Source: an uncultured Poribacteria bacterium
Lineage (GTDB): Bacteria > Poribacteria > WGA-4E > WGA-3G
Assembly: GCA_951813545.1 (NCBI GenBank)
Contig: CATOTL010000001.1
Coordinates: forward strand, 1-64,000
DNA length: 64,000 nucleotides
Reading direction: 5' to 3'
Numbering within the stretch: the stretch's first letter is position 1; the number at the start of each line of letters is the position of its first letter. The notes beneath the pieces were generated by a model. It had not been told where the DNA came from. It did no database searches and saw nothing but the letters and a program-made list of their open reading frames with translations. Positions 41,485-50,855 of the stretch are shown here, piece by piece. The position numbers and the translations under genes are program-made.

Positions 41485-41986
41485 TTTACAGAAAAACAAT
41501 GCCAAAAAAGTGCTTTCCTTTTTGGCATTGTTTTTTTCTGTCCTTGCGGTCTACTTCGCTCTCTATGCCTCGATGTTTGCCTCATCTGAAAAATCGGCGG
41601 TAAATGCCATCCGAGAAAGAAAAGTTTCCCAGACCCGCAACATTATGCCGCCTGCCTCCCTCTACACGTCCACTACCTCATCCTTCGAGTCTGTCCCCTT
41701 CTACCGCACCATCATAGACAACAACCTGTTCCGTCCACTCGGCTGGCGACCACCACGACCAAAAGAACCCTACCGCCTTATCGGAACGATCCTGCCAAAA
41801 AACGCTGACGTATCACCAAATGCCATTCTCCAAACGACCGCGGGAAATAAAACATATATCGTCTCCACCGGTGATAAACTTGATACAGACACCACCGTCA
41901 CCGACATCCAACCAAAGCAGGTAACCCTCGAAAAAGCAGGACAGCAGAGACCCCTAACCCTCAATCCCGGACCTTGGCTAAAATGA
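41441..41986 (+). CDS. GspC/PilP-like periplasmic protein, intact copy
   Basis: Residues after the N-terminal helix (VLSFLALFFSVLAVYFALY) match both pseudogene copies, with FYRTIIDNNLFRPLGWRPPRP, a beta-rich domain (YRLIGTILPK...AILQTTAGNKTYIVSTGDKL) and the end LTLNPGPWLK. This resembles the GspC homology region or PilP of secretin-based systems. The start is uncertain: the ATG at 41441 lies within the preceding gene, and a terminator hairpin (41495-41538) falls inside the frame. A GTG near 41510 is another option. The stop overlaps the sigma factor start by four bases. Confidence 0.65.
   Translation: METIGPQLIHLVQLSLQKNNAKKVLSFLALFFSVLAVYFALYASMFASSEKSAVNAIRERKVSQTRNIMPPASLYTSTTSSFESVPFYRTIIDNNLFRPLGWRPPRPKEPYRLIGTILPKNADVSPNAILQTTAGNKTYIVSTGDKLDTDTTVTDIQPKQVTLEKAGQQRPLTLNPGPWLK
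41495..41538 (+). terminator. Rho-independent terminator overlapping the GspC-like 5' end
   Basis: AACAATGCCAAAAA/TTTTTGGCATTGTT, a perfect 14-bp stem with a ten-base loop and seven T after it. It also encodes part of the membrane helix of the GspC-like protein. Confidence 0.8.
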
Positions 41987-42567
41987 AAGGAGACACAAGG
42001 TTGCCCCACTTCAACGAAAGACACTGCATCGAGCGCACCCAACACGGCGACACCGAAGCGTTCACCCCACTTGTCACCACATACCAACACCGCCTCTATA
42101 CCCATATTTTGGGACGCATCAAAGATACCGAGACCGCTAAAGACCTCACACAAGACACGTGGCTAAAAGCACTTCGCGCCATCAACACCTTCCGCGCAGA
42201 CGCTTCGTTTTACAGTTGGCTCTACCGCATCGCTGAAAACGTCTGTATCGACTACTACCGAAAACAGAAAGTCGCACGCATCGCCGAACCCATTCACGAC
42301 ATCGACGAACGCCGCATCACAGACACACACACCTGTCCGAGCCAAGACATCGAACGTCAGGAACTCCGAGAGCAACTTCACGGCGCCGTCAAACACCTGA
42401 CCCCAACACGCAAACGCGTCTTTCTCCTATACTACCTCCATGAAATGCCCATCAAAACCATCGCAACCCGTTTGAAACGTTCCGAAGGCACCATCAAAAC
42501 GCATCTCCGTAACGCACGCCTCCAGCTCCAAGGATTGCTCACACCCTATCTACAAACCGAGGTTTAA
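41983..42567 (+). CDS. ECF-type sigma factor, copy B
   Basis: A 194-residue sigma factor nearly identical to copy A, with the same regions 2 and 4 and no fused sensor domain. The ATG at 41983 overlaps the GspC-like stop (ATGA). A TTG six codons on, behind AAAGGAG, is a possible alternative start. Coupling to a GspC-like gene suggests that it controls the secretion or pilus-like genes; its target promoter is not identified. Confidence 0.85.
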   Translation: MKGDTRLPHFNERHCIERTQHGDTEAFTPLVTTYQHRLYTHILGRIKDTETAKDLTQDTWLKALRAINTFRADASFYSWLYRIAENVCIDYYRKQKVARIAEPIHDIDERRITDTHTCPSQDIERQELREQLHGAVKHLTPTRKRVFLLYYLHEMPIKTIATRLKRSEGTIKTHLRNARLQLQGLLTPYLQTEV

Positions 42568-42598
42568 CATTAAGTCCCTCAACCCCCTGATAAGGGAA

Positions 42599-42862
42599 TA
42601 AGGCGGTCTCATCTTACCCCAGCACTTACCCGAAACCCTTCGGAAATCTCACGCACCCCCATTAGACCTCGCTTCGGAGGATTCTACCGACCTCGGACGT
42701 TCCATACTGCCCTTCCCTATCGGCACAACCTTGAAAGAGATAGAGAAGTCAGCCATCTTGATAACCTTAGCACGGGAGAACGGCAATCAATCAAAAACGG
42801 CGACGGTTTTGGGGATTAGCCGACCCACCTTGCGCGCCAAGTTACACACCTATAATGCGTAG
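42599..42862 (+). pseudogene. 3' fragment of the sigma-54 activator gene
   Basis: The frame encodes GGLILPQHLPETLRKSH through the Fis-type HTH (QSKTATVLGISRPTLRAKL), matching the last 88 residues of the activator at 26998 with changes in the recognition helix. No AAA+ domain precedes it. It was copied with the adjacent upstream sites and promoter. Confidence 0.85.
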
Positions 42863-43004
42863 CGACTTTTGTCAAAGCGCGCTTATAGGTGAAAGTTGAC
42901 TTTGGAAAGAATCTTTCCAATTCAGTGGAAAAAATCTTTCCAGTTGGAAAGAATCTTTCCAGTTGAAAAAAGGCGAGATCCTGTCACAGCGCGGTTTCTC
43001 ACAT

Positions 43005-43020
43005 TGGCATGATACTTGCT
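43005..43020 (+). promoter_or_regulatory. Orphan sigma-54 promoter
   Basis: TGGCATG-ATAC-TTGCT, with the GGAAAGA-A-TCTTTCC sites upstream (42903-42962). A mobile element begins 50 bases downstream, so no gene follows directly. Confidence 0.75.
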
Positions 43021-43073
43021 ATATAAGCATAAGTTAGAACTTACGCATAAAACGGATAATAATTGAAAGATAT

Positions 43074-43600
43074 CATATGTGATGCACTCCCAACGACTAA
43101 AGTCGTGGGCTTCTCTAAGAAAAGACTCGCCTCCACAAGGCATACGAGCAGCGTTTTATCGCTTATAGCGACTCCAAAGGTTTGGGTTCTCTAAGAGTAA
43201 CCGCTTACCTAAGTTACGTAGGGGAAATGCAACGCCTACGGGACGCACCACTTATCCGACTACAAGGTGAGTTTTGAGTTGTGGAACACCTTGATACGTG
43301 ACCGCTCAATTAGCGAGTATCACGGAGACTCTAAAAGTCTCAATTGTGTTTAGGCGATATACAACTCTATAATGTATATCGGTATCTAAATCGGAGTTTC
43401 CAGCAAACAGCAAAGTCCTTTATGCAACTTGGACGGGGAGGCACTTTATCAAAGTTGATAAAGGTTGCATTGCCTCCCACTGCTGATACTCCAATTATAT
43501 CATATTTTTCTGTTTTGTGTCAACACTTTTTAACTTCGCACGAATCAACTGGGACTGACCCGAAGTCTAAAGACTTGGGATTGTTAAGGGAGTCCCTTCA
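43074..43600 (-). mobile_element. ~500-bp tnpB-less IS605-type element (element D)
   Basis: Minus-strand order: left hairpin CCCAAGTC-TTTA-GACTTCGGG; promoter TTGACA (43523-43518)-18 bp-TATAAT (43499-43494); nested hairpin GGGAGGCA/TGCCTCCC with inner CTTTATC-AACTT-GATAAAG; about 300 bases of non-coding DNA; right hairpin CCCACGAC-TTTA-GTCGTTGGG and GTGCATCAC. Same layout as element C in the opposite orientation. Confidence 0.65.
43494..43523 (-). promoter_or_regulatory. Promoter in element D
   Basis: Consensus TTGACA and TATAAT with an 18-base spacer on the minus strand, directed into the element's non-coding interior. Confidence 0.7.
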
Positions 43601-43632
43601 CTATGAAACGCTCAATACGAAATTGGGATAGG

Positions 43633-44624
43633 ATGACGAAAAATAGCGCACCGATATAAACTTATAGAATACCAAGAAAACGCTTATTTAGCAGATTTAG
43701 ATTACCATCGGCTTTTGCCTGTTGATGGATTGGTTCAAGATGTATTTGATCGAATTGAATCGGATACTGAAGATATCGTTTCTGACTTAGCAGACAAGTA
43801 TACTGAATCTGAAATCCGCAATTGTCTCCATTACCTTCATTGGCCTCAGATACAAAGCTTCTCAAGGGCTTTGGAGACACCTCCCTTAAAAATCCTCGCG
43901 CCCAGACTGCATTCAACCCATGATCAATTGAGATGGAACACCTTGGGTGCCTCTGTTGCCCATACTGAATTGCTCAAGGCTTTGTCGAAGCATGCCACAA
44001 TTCATGTAACTCAGGAATTTGAGGAGATGGATAATATGGTTCTGACGCCTTTCAATATTCATGAGAAATCATCTATTTATAGCGTTATCAAGGAAAATTA
44101 TGACGGCGTTTTATTGTGGTATCTTGACGAAGTTGAGATGATGTCCTTACTCAATTATCTGCACGTTCCTGTCGTGTTACCGGTTTACACTGCACGTGGG
44201 GGGAACGGACGAATCATCAATGGAATGCTGCGCTGGTATGCTTCAATGCGGAATTTTGATGCTTTCATGACACTCAGTCAGCCTACCATTGATTTGTATT
44301 CGACATTCATTCATGATCCCTCATTGTTTCACATTGTTCCCTGTGGTGTAGATACCAAATTCTTCCAGCCCAAAGATAAGACAGAGGCAAAACAGGAGAT
44401 TGCGGAATTATTAGATAAACCTGAAATTACCGAGAAGCCGCTCGTTGGATACATATCGAGGTTTCAGGTTGAAAAGGGTGCGGGTGTTTTTGTGGATGTC
44501 GCTCGATTAATGCCGGAGATTCTCTTTTTGGCAGCGGGTTCGATAGAAGAGAGTTATCGCCACGATTTTCCAGAGAATTTTCTTCACATCGGGAGACGAC
44601 CGCGAGAGGAATTACCTATTTTAT
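43633..44624 (+). pseudogene. PqqD-glycosyltransferase 3, frameshifted and truncated by IS-3
   Basis: The reading frame encodes a PqqD-like start (HRYKLIEYQENAYLADLDYH) and the first two thirds of the GT4 protein (VYTARGGNGRIINGML, GYISRFQVEKG), ending at RREELPILCD-type sequence where IS-3 has inserted. An ATG at 43633 would start it, but one extra A in the run at about 43639-43643 shifts the frame, and a TTG at 43715 gives only a partial PqqD domain. The EX7E part is lost. It retains the acceptor-side RGGNG segment of PqqD-GT 1. Confidence 0.85.
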
Positions 44625-44664
44625 GTGATAGACCCCGCCCTAAAGGGCGAGGCTTCTGCAATCG

Positions 44665-45879
44665 TTAGGCAGAAGCGTTTGTGGAATTCAGCAACGGATA
44701 GGACGATGCAACGGAGATGCCGAGAATCTTGTTGAACAGGACAATCGGTCTTACTTCTCCTAACCCAAAGGAAGCTACCCCTTCCTTAAGAATGTTGATA
44801 GCAGCGTTATGGTCTCGATCTAAGTGTGTATGACACTTTGGACAGATCCATACTCTATCTGCTAACGTCAGCGTATCATTTTTATGGTCACAAACAGAGC
44901 AGCACTTTGTGGTGGGAGTCCACCGCCGAATCTTCAGCACGGAGCGGATACGCTTATGAGACTGATGTTTGAGTTTCCGCATAAACTCACCGAAGCCGAG
45001 GTCAGAGACCTGTTTGCCCCACAAGCGTTTCATACCCTCAAGGTTCAGGTCTTCAAAGAACAGGATGTCAAAATCACGGCAGAGGTCTATCGCCAGTTTC
45101 CAGTGGTGATCTGTTCGTTGATTTGCCGTCTTTTTATGAAGACGTGCGAGGTTCTTGCGTTCGCGCTCCTGATTGTTAGAGCCTTTGACCTTGCGAGAAT
45201 ACACCTTTTGTGCTGCTGCCAACTGCTTGGCATTGCGTTTGTAAAACATCGGAGACGGGTAGGTTTTCCCATTACTGCCTATCAGGAAATCTTCTGTGAT
45301 ACCAAAATCAAACCCTTCAGCTTTACCTGTCTTGGGTTCATATTTGATTTCCGAGTAGTCTTCAGTAAGGGTAATATACACATCTCCAAGTGCGTCTCTG
45401 GTAACTTGAACGCGCGTAATTTCACCTTGTATCTCACGGTGCAAGGCAAAACGATACCAACGTCCATTCAAGCGGATTTTATACGTCGGATGATTTCTAT
45501 GGTGTTTCTGTTTCTCCAAAACTTTCTCAAGCGGGGCTTGGGTTCCGTCAAACGTCATTCCCTTATGTTTCTTGCAGGACTTGAATTGTGGGTGTCCACG
45601 TTCAAGGGTTCGCATTTCTCTAAAGGATTGTGTCAAGCGTTTGAGCATATTTTGCAATGACCACGAGTAAGGGATATTCCAATGCTGATATTTCTCAAGT
45701 TTCTTGAGTTTCGTCAAGTGCTTAGACATTTTCGCATACGACAAGCCTTTACCATAGCGGCGGTAATATCGCATAGAAAGCGCAATGAAATGATTCCGCA
45801 CAACGCCACAGATGTTTAGGGCATCGTGCAAATGTCGCAACGTCTTATCATGAAAAAGTTTATGTTTCGTGTTTCGCAT
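44665..45879 (-). CDS. tnpB: TnpB nuclease of IS-3
   Basis: A 404-residue TnpB of a different subgroup. RuvC residues: Asp191 (GFDFGITEDF), Glu276 (LFFEDLNLEGM) and Asp354/356 (DRDHNAAINIL). Zinc cysteines: C327-x2-C330 and C346-x2-C349. The start ATG lies directly after the left-end sequence GATATACC, as in the other copies. All catalytic positions are present; no tnpA is linked. Confidence 0.9.
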   Translation of the reverse strand: MRNTKHKLFHDKTLRHLHDALNICGVVRNHFIALSMRYYRRYGKGLSYAKMSKHLTKLKKLEKYQHWNIPYSWSLQNMLKRLTQSFREMRTLERGHPQFKSCKKHKGMTFDGTQAPLEKVLEKQKHHRNHPTYKIRLNGRWYRFALHREIQGEITRVQVTRDALGDVYITLTEDYSEIKYEPKTGKAEGFDFGITEDFLIGSNGKTYPSPMFYKRNAKQLAAAQKVYSRKVKGSNNQERERKNLARLHKKTANQRTDHHWKLAIDLCRDFDILFFEDLNLEGMKRLWGKQVSDLGFGEFMRKLKHQSHKRIRSVLKIRRWTPTTKCCSVCDHKNDTLTLADRVWICPKCHTHLDRDHNAAINILKEGVASFGLGEVRPIVLFNKILGISVASSYPLLNSTNASA

Positions 45880-45920
45880 GGTATATCCGTTATCCGTCTT
45901 TTCACCCTATTTAGTGGGTG

Positions 45921-45963
45921 GGACCGACACACAATCAAGCGATTGTGCTAAATATGTCGGTCC
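45921..45963 (-). other. Nested left-end hairpin of IS-3
   Basis: Outer stem GGACCGACA/TGTCGGTCC and inner CACAATC-AAGC-GATTGTG, the same fold as before the other tnpB genes. A weaker TTGGTT-16-TATCAT promoter-like pair lies upstream of it. Confidence 0.7.
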
Positions 45964-46085
45964 AACGGATACTTTAATGATACCACATTTTTACGGAAAA
46001 CCAAATCAAATCTTTTTTACACGACAAAGGTTTGGTCCTTTCCACGAAACCGAGACTGTATCCCCGACCTGAAGGGCGAGGTTTT

Positions 46086-46814
46086 AGTCTCGGAAGGGTT
46101 GATAAAACGTTTCCACTTCCCAAGGAGTTTCCCGTTAAAGAATTCGTCCAACAACTTCCAGAAAATCTATTGTCCCTACTCCGTTTTTTAGCGATTCTAC
46201 TCTGTGTCGAATTCTTCGCATATCAATCGAAAAGTCCATTCACTTTTTTTCATCTGGTGCTGGCAATTATTTTGTCATACACGCTTGATCGGATCACGAA
46301 AAAATTCAAAATCAAAGCGTATATTTCTTATCCGGTATATTTCATTCCTGTCGCTGCCATTTTAATATTTAATCCAATCCTCCTATTAGCGTATTGGGAA
46401 AAGTTTCTGTTTTTTGCAGTGGTCTATCGTTTGATTTTACCCATCATCAGCACCTACATGCTTAATTTGGACATGTCGTGCCTCAGCACGTTGGTGCCGA
46501 TTGCGCAGCTCCAACCGGGTATGATTCCGGCAGAGAAAATCATAGGCACTCAGACAGATGAAGGGGTTTCCTATAGGAAAGAGTCTGCGGTTGTTTCAGA
46601 TGCCTTTAATAAAAATGTGCTTGTTTCACCTGTCCCGGAAGGGTTGTCTGATGAAAACGTTCAAGAACTCAAAGAATTAGCGAAGTCAGGGAGTTTTGAA
46701 GCATTCGGGGGCACCTTGGCGATTCAACATTCTGTACATTTCGCACCGATAATTCTAACGGGGACACTTGTGACAATTCTGTGTGGCGGTATATTTTATG
46801 CCCCGATAATTTAA
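46086..46814 (+). pseudogene. C-terminal part of an A24-type peptidase, 5' end lost
   Basis: About 240 residues match the second half of the peptidase at 13333: four or more membrane helices, then GMIPAEKIIG, NVLVSPVPEGLS and a final helix. Both catalytic-Asp regions (YTDL and GDSK) are missing, so it cannot be an active protease. The open frame continues upstream into IS-3. The 3' end of PqqD-GT 3 and the 5' end of this gene were deleted together at the IS site. Confidence 0.8.
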
Positions 46815-47172
46815 GGAGGATAGACACCTCACCAGTACTATCGCTGTGTTAATTCTGCCCTATTTTGTGCAATCCGGAACTCAGGTATGCCCAATTTCGT
46901 GCAGAACTTTATGGCTATTCTGTAGAGAGTCCTATCCACGCGGTATTAGCGAAATCGGCACGAAACTTGCTACCACAGTTATTGGCAATCGGAGCCTTTT
47001 CTCCCGTAATTCCGATTTTCGCGTGAAATTCTTCGCTATAGGCGCGACTTCGGGAAACCTCATTGGCGCGGTTTGAAACCTCATCTACCGATGACTGACT
47101 GCTGAGGGAGAACCGAGAACTGAATGCCTCTGAAACTGGAAAATCTGAATGGCATACATGGAGGCTATAAAA
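46815..47172. other. Intergenic, no gene seen
   Basis: The spacer between the peptidase fragment and propeller 5 shows no coding potential; GGAGG at about 47160 serves the next gene. Confidence 0.5.
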
Positions 47173-48168
47173 ATGAAAGGAAAACTTGCCCATATTGTAT
47201 TGGGAACGACAATACTATTCGTGTATTTCTTACTGGCGGCGAACCTTTATGTCTACGCATCCGATGCTCCGTCCATTGCTTTCAGTTCCAACCGAGATGG
47301 AGATTATGACATCTACATCATGGATATAAAAGGAAAGAATCTCCAGAACCTAACAAACAGCCCAACGCATGAGTTTAAACCAGCGTTTTCGCCGGACGGA
47401 CATCGGATGGCTTATGTTTCCTCTCGGCATGATGGCTATCTCGAAATCTATGTGATGAATCTCAATACAAAGGTATCCTACCGCTTGACGAACCATCCGG
47501 GGCATGACGATAATCCCGCATGGTCCCCAGACGGACGATGGATTGCGTTTGACTCCAATAGAGAAGCGACGTATGACATCTATAAAATCCAACCCAACGG
47601 CGAGAATCTACAACGCTTGACGCACGAGGTGGCGGATAGAAACTACAACGCGGCTTGGTCCCCTAATAGTCAATCAATCGCTTTTGCTTCTTTCAGAGAG
47701 GCTCCTGGCATCTACATCATGGATGCCGATGGCGGAAATCAAAGACGACTCGAAAACCAACCGCAGTCGGGACACATGCCCTCATGGTCGCCGGATGGAA
47801 AACAGATCGCTTTTAGTGATATAATTTTAGGCGGACATCGGGATCCCCTTTTCGGAGGAAGTCGGGATATCTACACGCTAAACGTTGACGGGAGTAATCT
47901 CAGGCGGCGGACACGCCATCCATCTATGGACATATTTCCGGATTGGAGTCCTGATGGACGATCGATTGTTTACTATTCCAGGTGGAATCAGAAAACTGAC
48001 ATTTATCTTATAGAAGGTGGGCTTGGACAACGTACCGGCCGATTGACGCGCCATCCAGCGGATGATAAGTATCCAACGTGGGTGCCAAAAGGTTCTCTTT
48101 CCGTCTCTCCAACTGCGGAGACACAAACAACTCTCTGGGGCAGACTCAAGCAGCCTATCCATGACTAA
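47173..48168 (+). CDS. Secreted TolB/PD40-type beta-propeller 5 (locus 2)
   Basis: A 331-residue propeller with a signal ending YVYA|SD (about 30). Six PD40 blades carry FSPDGHRMAY, WSPDGRWIAF, WSPNSQSIAF, WSPDGKQIAF and WSPDGRSIVY. GGAGG lies eight bases before the ATG at 47173; the upstream in-frame ATG is less likely. The tail is SVSPTAETQTTLWGRLKQPIHD. Most similar to propeller 9, with which it shares long identical stretches; it has seven extra residues (DPLFGGS region) in one blade. Confidence 0.85.
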   Translation: MKGKLAHIVLGTTILFVYFLLAANLYVYASDAPSIAFSSNRDGDYDIYIMDIKGKNLQNLTNSPTHEFKPAFSPDGHRMAYVSSRHDGYLEIYVMNLNTKVSYRLTNHPGHDDNPAWSPDGRWIAFDSNREATYDIYKIQPNGENLQRLTHEVADRNYNAAWSPNSQSIAFASFREAPGIYIMDADGGNQRRLENQPQSGHMPSWSPDGKQIAFSDIILGGHRDPLFGGSRDIYTLNVDGSNLRRRTRHPSMDIFPDWSPDGRSIVYYSRWNQKTDIYLIEGGLGQRTGRLTRHPADDKYPTWVPKGSLSVSPTAETQTTLWGRLKQPIHD

Positions 48169-48296
48169 ATGAGGCGCATCGGATAACGGAAGATTGAATC
48201 TATAGAACGGAAGCATCAAGACGCTGTTCGGACGGATGGTTTCGGCTTTCGTGCCCATCCGAAATCTGCTGTGCCTCACATTACTGGATTACGAAC

Positions 48297-48355
48297 TTCC
48301 AACTTTTATGAAGTTGGAAACCAAGGATTCCTGCCTATCCATTCAGGGTAGGCGG
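48297..48355 (+). promoter_or_regulatory. Leader hairpins before peptide B1
   Basis: TTCCAACTT-N5-AAGTTGGAA (48297-48319) and GCCTA...TAGGC (48333-48353), ending 30 bases before the ATG. An almost identical leader precedes peptide B2 (50159-50219). Confidence 0.6.
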
Positions 48356-48387
48356 AAAATTGAAAAAACAAAGGAGGTGAGATCGAT

Positions 48388-48714
48388 ATGAGAAGTCATT
48401 TACACACACAGGTGAACCGTAAAGTTTCTCGCTTTATCATGGGTGAAGAAGGCAAAGTGGGGAGCCAAAGCGCGTTTACCGCCGCCGCCTTCATCGGTGC
48501 GACATCCTTAGCAGGTGTCTTCCTCGGTGCTCCTAATGCGTCAGCAGAGGGAAACGGCTGGTGCGGAATCAACTGTGACGACGATGTCTTGTGTTGTGGA
48601 TGTTGGAGTGAGGAGTTGAACAAATTTTTTGAAAAATGTGTCCAAGGCACGTATGACTGCCAGCCCCTGGATTATGTTCCGGGCGACGGTATCTCCTGCT
48701 GGACAAAGCCGTAA
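48388..48714 (+). CDS. Cys-rich precursor peptide B1
   Basis: A 108-residue exported peptide. The leader is basic 1-15, then FIMGEEGKV (16-24), a hydrophobic stretch (30-47) and ASA|E cleavage after 53. The 55-residue core has eight Cys including a CC-x-C cluster, and ends SCWTKP. AGGAGGTGA precedes the ATG. The leader is almost identical in B2 and shares the F-x3-E-(E/D)-G-x-V pattern with the A family despite no other similarity. It follows propeller 5 and precedes propeller 6. Confidence 0.82.
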   Translation: MRSHLHTQVNRKVSRFIMGEEGKVGSQSAFTAAAFIGATSLAGVFLGAPNASAEGNGWCGINCDDDVLCCGCWSEELNKFFEKCVQGTYDCQPLDYVPGDGISCWTKP

Positions 48715-48798
48715 TATCGGGGTTACAGCATGGTAAATGTTCAGGTTGCTAATCACCCGTTTGAAAACGACTTGATATTTGCCGTGCTTGTGTAAACT

Positions 48799-48870
48799 GG
48801 GAGATGTGGGATGACAGAGATTATGGTTTATACCTACTTTCCCTCTGTGTCAATGCCCTATCTCCCTTTT
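48799..48870 (+). terminator. Stem-loop after peptide B1
   Basis: GGGAGAT...GACAGAG paired with CTCTGTGTC...ATCTCCC, followed by TTTT. A similar but weaker structure follows B2 at about 50614-50681. Confidence 0.6.
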
Positions 48871-48984
48871 ACCAAGAATCGCGAGGTCTGATAACCTATT
48901 TATTGAGTTTCTAAGTGGGCAGAGCGGTAAAGCAAGTGATTGCCAAATCTGCTACTTCTGAATGGCATACGTGGAGGAAATAAA

Positions 48985-49926
48985 ATGAAGGATAAATTTG
49001 CCTATATTGCGTGCTTCTTGCTTGTGGTAGCCTTTTATGCAGAAGCGTCCGATGTTCCGTATATTGCCTTTAGTTCCAATCGGAGCGGAAATTATGACAT
49101 CTACATGATGGATATAAACGGCAAGAATCTCCAGCAGCTGACAGACCACTTAGGGGATGAGACTTATCCTACGTTTTCGCCGGACGGACAGTGGATGGCT
49201 TATGGTTCCTCTCGAGACGGCAATGATGACATTTATGTGATGAACCTCAAGACAAAGGTATCCCACCGGTTGACGAACCATCCAGCACGGGACCTTAATC
49301 CAGCATGGTCTCCAGACGGACGATGGATTGCGTTTACCTCCGAGAGAGCAGGGACGTTTGACATCTACAAAATCCAACCCAGTGGTGCGAATCTCCAACA
49401 GTTGACGCAGGGAGATGAGATGAACAACGCCCCGGCTTGGTCCCCTGATAGCCAATTCATTGCTTTTCGTGCTTTCAGAGATCCGCCTGGCATTTATATC
49501 ATGGATGCCGATGGCGGAAATCCGAGCAGGCTCAAAAACCAACCTGAACCCGGATGGACACCCGCGTGGTCTCCGGATGGCAAACGGATTGCCTTTGGTG
49601 TCGTTTTAGGTGGAAATCATGACATCTACACCCTAAGCGTTGACGGGAATGATCTCAGACGGATAACACGCAATATAGTGGGTGATGGGTTGCCCGCCTG
49701 GCACCCTGATGGACGCAGGATTGCTTTCATGTCCTGGTGGGCTAGGAATTCTGACATCTATCACATAGATGTCAATGGTGTCATAGACAATCGCCGCAGA
49801 TTGACACGCCATCCGGAGATAGATATGGGGCCGACATGGATGCCAACAGGTCCTTTACCTGTTGCTCCGACCACGGAGACACAAACAACACTCTGGGGCA
49901 GACTCAAGCAATCTGTACACGACTAA
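48985..49926 (+). CDS. Secreted TolB/PD40-type beta-propeller 6 (locus 2)
   Basis: A 313-residue propeller with a short signal ending YAEA|SD (about 21). Blades include FSPDGQWMAY, WSPDGRWIAF, WSPDSQFIAF, WSPDGKRIAF and WHPDGRRIAF. GGAGG lies seven bases before the ATG at 48985. The tail is PVAPTTETQTTLWGRLKQSVHD. Closest relative is propeller 8. It pairs with B1. Confidence 0.85.
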   Translation: MKDKFAYIACFLLVVAFYAEASDVPYIAFSSNRSGNYDIYMMDINGKNLQQLTDHLGDETYPTFSPDGQWMAYGSSRDGNDDIYVMNLKTKVSHRLTNHPARDLNPAWSPDGRWIAFTSERAGTFDIYKIQPSGANLQQLTQGDEMNNAPAWSPDSQFIAFRAFRDPPGIYIMDADGGNPSRLKNQPEPGWTPAWSPDGKRIAFGVVLGGNHDIYTLSVDGNDLRRITRNIVGDGLPAWHPDGRRIAFMSWWARNSDIYHIDVNGVIDNRRRLTRHPEIDMGPTWMPTGPLPVAPTTETQTTLWGRLKQSVHD

Positions 49927-49958
49927 ATGAAGTCCATCGGAGAGGGGAAGATTGAATC

Positions 49959-50079
49959 TATGGTAAAACCTGAAAATATGTAGACAGTTGTTTAGCAATC
50001 AGAACTCTCACGGTTTCCGCTGGTGAGGATTGTATCCTCGCCCTTCCACAATGTCTAATTAATTGTAGGTTTTACTATA
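49959..50079. mobile_element. MITE variant, 121 bp
   Basis: TATGGTAAAACCTGAAAATATG at the left (here 20 bases shown: TATGGTAAAACCTGAAAATA), GTAGGTTTTACTATA at the right, and the GAGGATTGTATCCTC core. Related to 13187-13303. Confidence 0.7.
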
Positions 50080-50158
50080 AATAGGTTGGCGTAAGTGCGT
50101 TGTGGGTTGAAATTGGAATATCAAAAATCTGCAGTGCCTCATATTACAAGATTATGAG

Positions 50159-50219
50159 TTTCCAACTTTTGTGAAGTTGGAAACCAAGGATTCCTGCCTA
50201 TCCATTCAGGGTAGGCGGA
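50159..50219 (+). promoter_or_regulatory. Leader hairpins before peptide B2
   Basis: TTTCCAACTT...AAGTTGGAA and GCCTA...TAGGC, nearly identical to the leader of B1. Confidence 0.6.
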
Positions 50220-50250
50220 AAATTGAAAAAAGAAAGGAGGTGATATTAAG

Positions 50251-50574
50251 ATGCGAACTCATTTACACCAACAGGTGAACCGTAAAGTATCTCGCTTTAT
50301 CATGGGTGAAGAAGGTAAAGTCGGAAGCCAAAGCGCGTTTACCGCCGCCGCCTTCATCGGTGCAACATCATTAGCAGGCATACTCCTCAACACTCCTAAT
50401 GCAGCAGCAGATGGATGGTGTGGAGGACTTGACTGTCATCCGGACGACTGGTGTTGCTACTGTTATAACGCTGCATGGAATGCAGATTATCAAGGTTGTA
50501 ATCAGGGCGAATATGACTGCAGGTCTGTTGATCTGTCGGAATTTCCAGGTATCTCTTGCTGGACAAAACCGTGA
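50251..50574 (+). CDS. Cys-rich precursor peptide B2
   Basis: A 107-residue peptide. Residues 1-45 are almost the same as in B1; AAA|D cleavage after 53 is likely. The 54-residue core keeps all eight cysteines, the GWCG start, the CC-x-C cluster and the ISCWTKP end, but most other residues have changed. AAAGGAGGTGA precedes the ATG. It is followed by propellers 7, 8 and 9. Confidence 0.82.
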   Translation: MRTHLHQQVNRKVSRFIMGEEGKVGSQSAFTAAAFIGATSLAGILLNTPNAAADGWCGGLDCHPDDWCCYCYNAAWNADYQGCNQGEYDCRSVDLSEFPGISCWTKP

Positions 50575-50855
50575 TATTTGGGATTACAACATGGTAAATG
50601 TTTAGGGTAAACTCGGAGATGAGGGATGATGGAGATTATGGTGTATATTTATTTCTCATCTCTGTCAATGCCTCGTCTCCCTTATTACCAAAAGTTGGAA
50701 GGTTGCTATCATTTAGGTGTGCTGATGTTGGAGAATACTCGTTTTCTATATCTTGAGACAGAATAGATTTCCCTGCCTGAGAAGGTGTTTATCAATTTTC
50801 TGAGTGGGCAAAGCAATAAAACCAATGCTGAATGACATCCATGGAGGGTATAAAA

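Larger units (their letters stand above)
44625..46085 (-). mobile_element. IS605-family tnpB-only element (IS-3)
   Basis: Minus-strand element. The right end (44625-44655) has CCTCGCCC-TTTA-GGGCGGGG and ends GTCTATCAC; the left end has a similar CCTCGCCC hairpin near 46060-46082 and a nested hairpin at 45921-45963. It sits between a 3'-truncated glycosyltransferase gene and a 5'-truncated peptidase gene. Confidence 0.8.

Noticed and set aside
43494..43523. Promoter for PqqD-GT 3
   Set aside because: The consensus -35/-10 pair points to the minus strand, into element D, away from the glycosyltransferase fragment.
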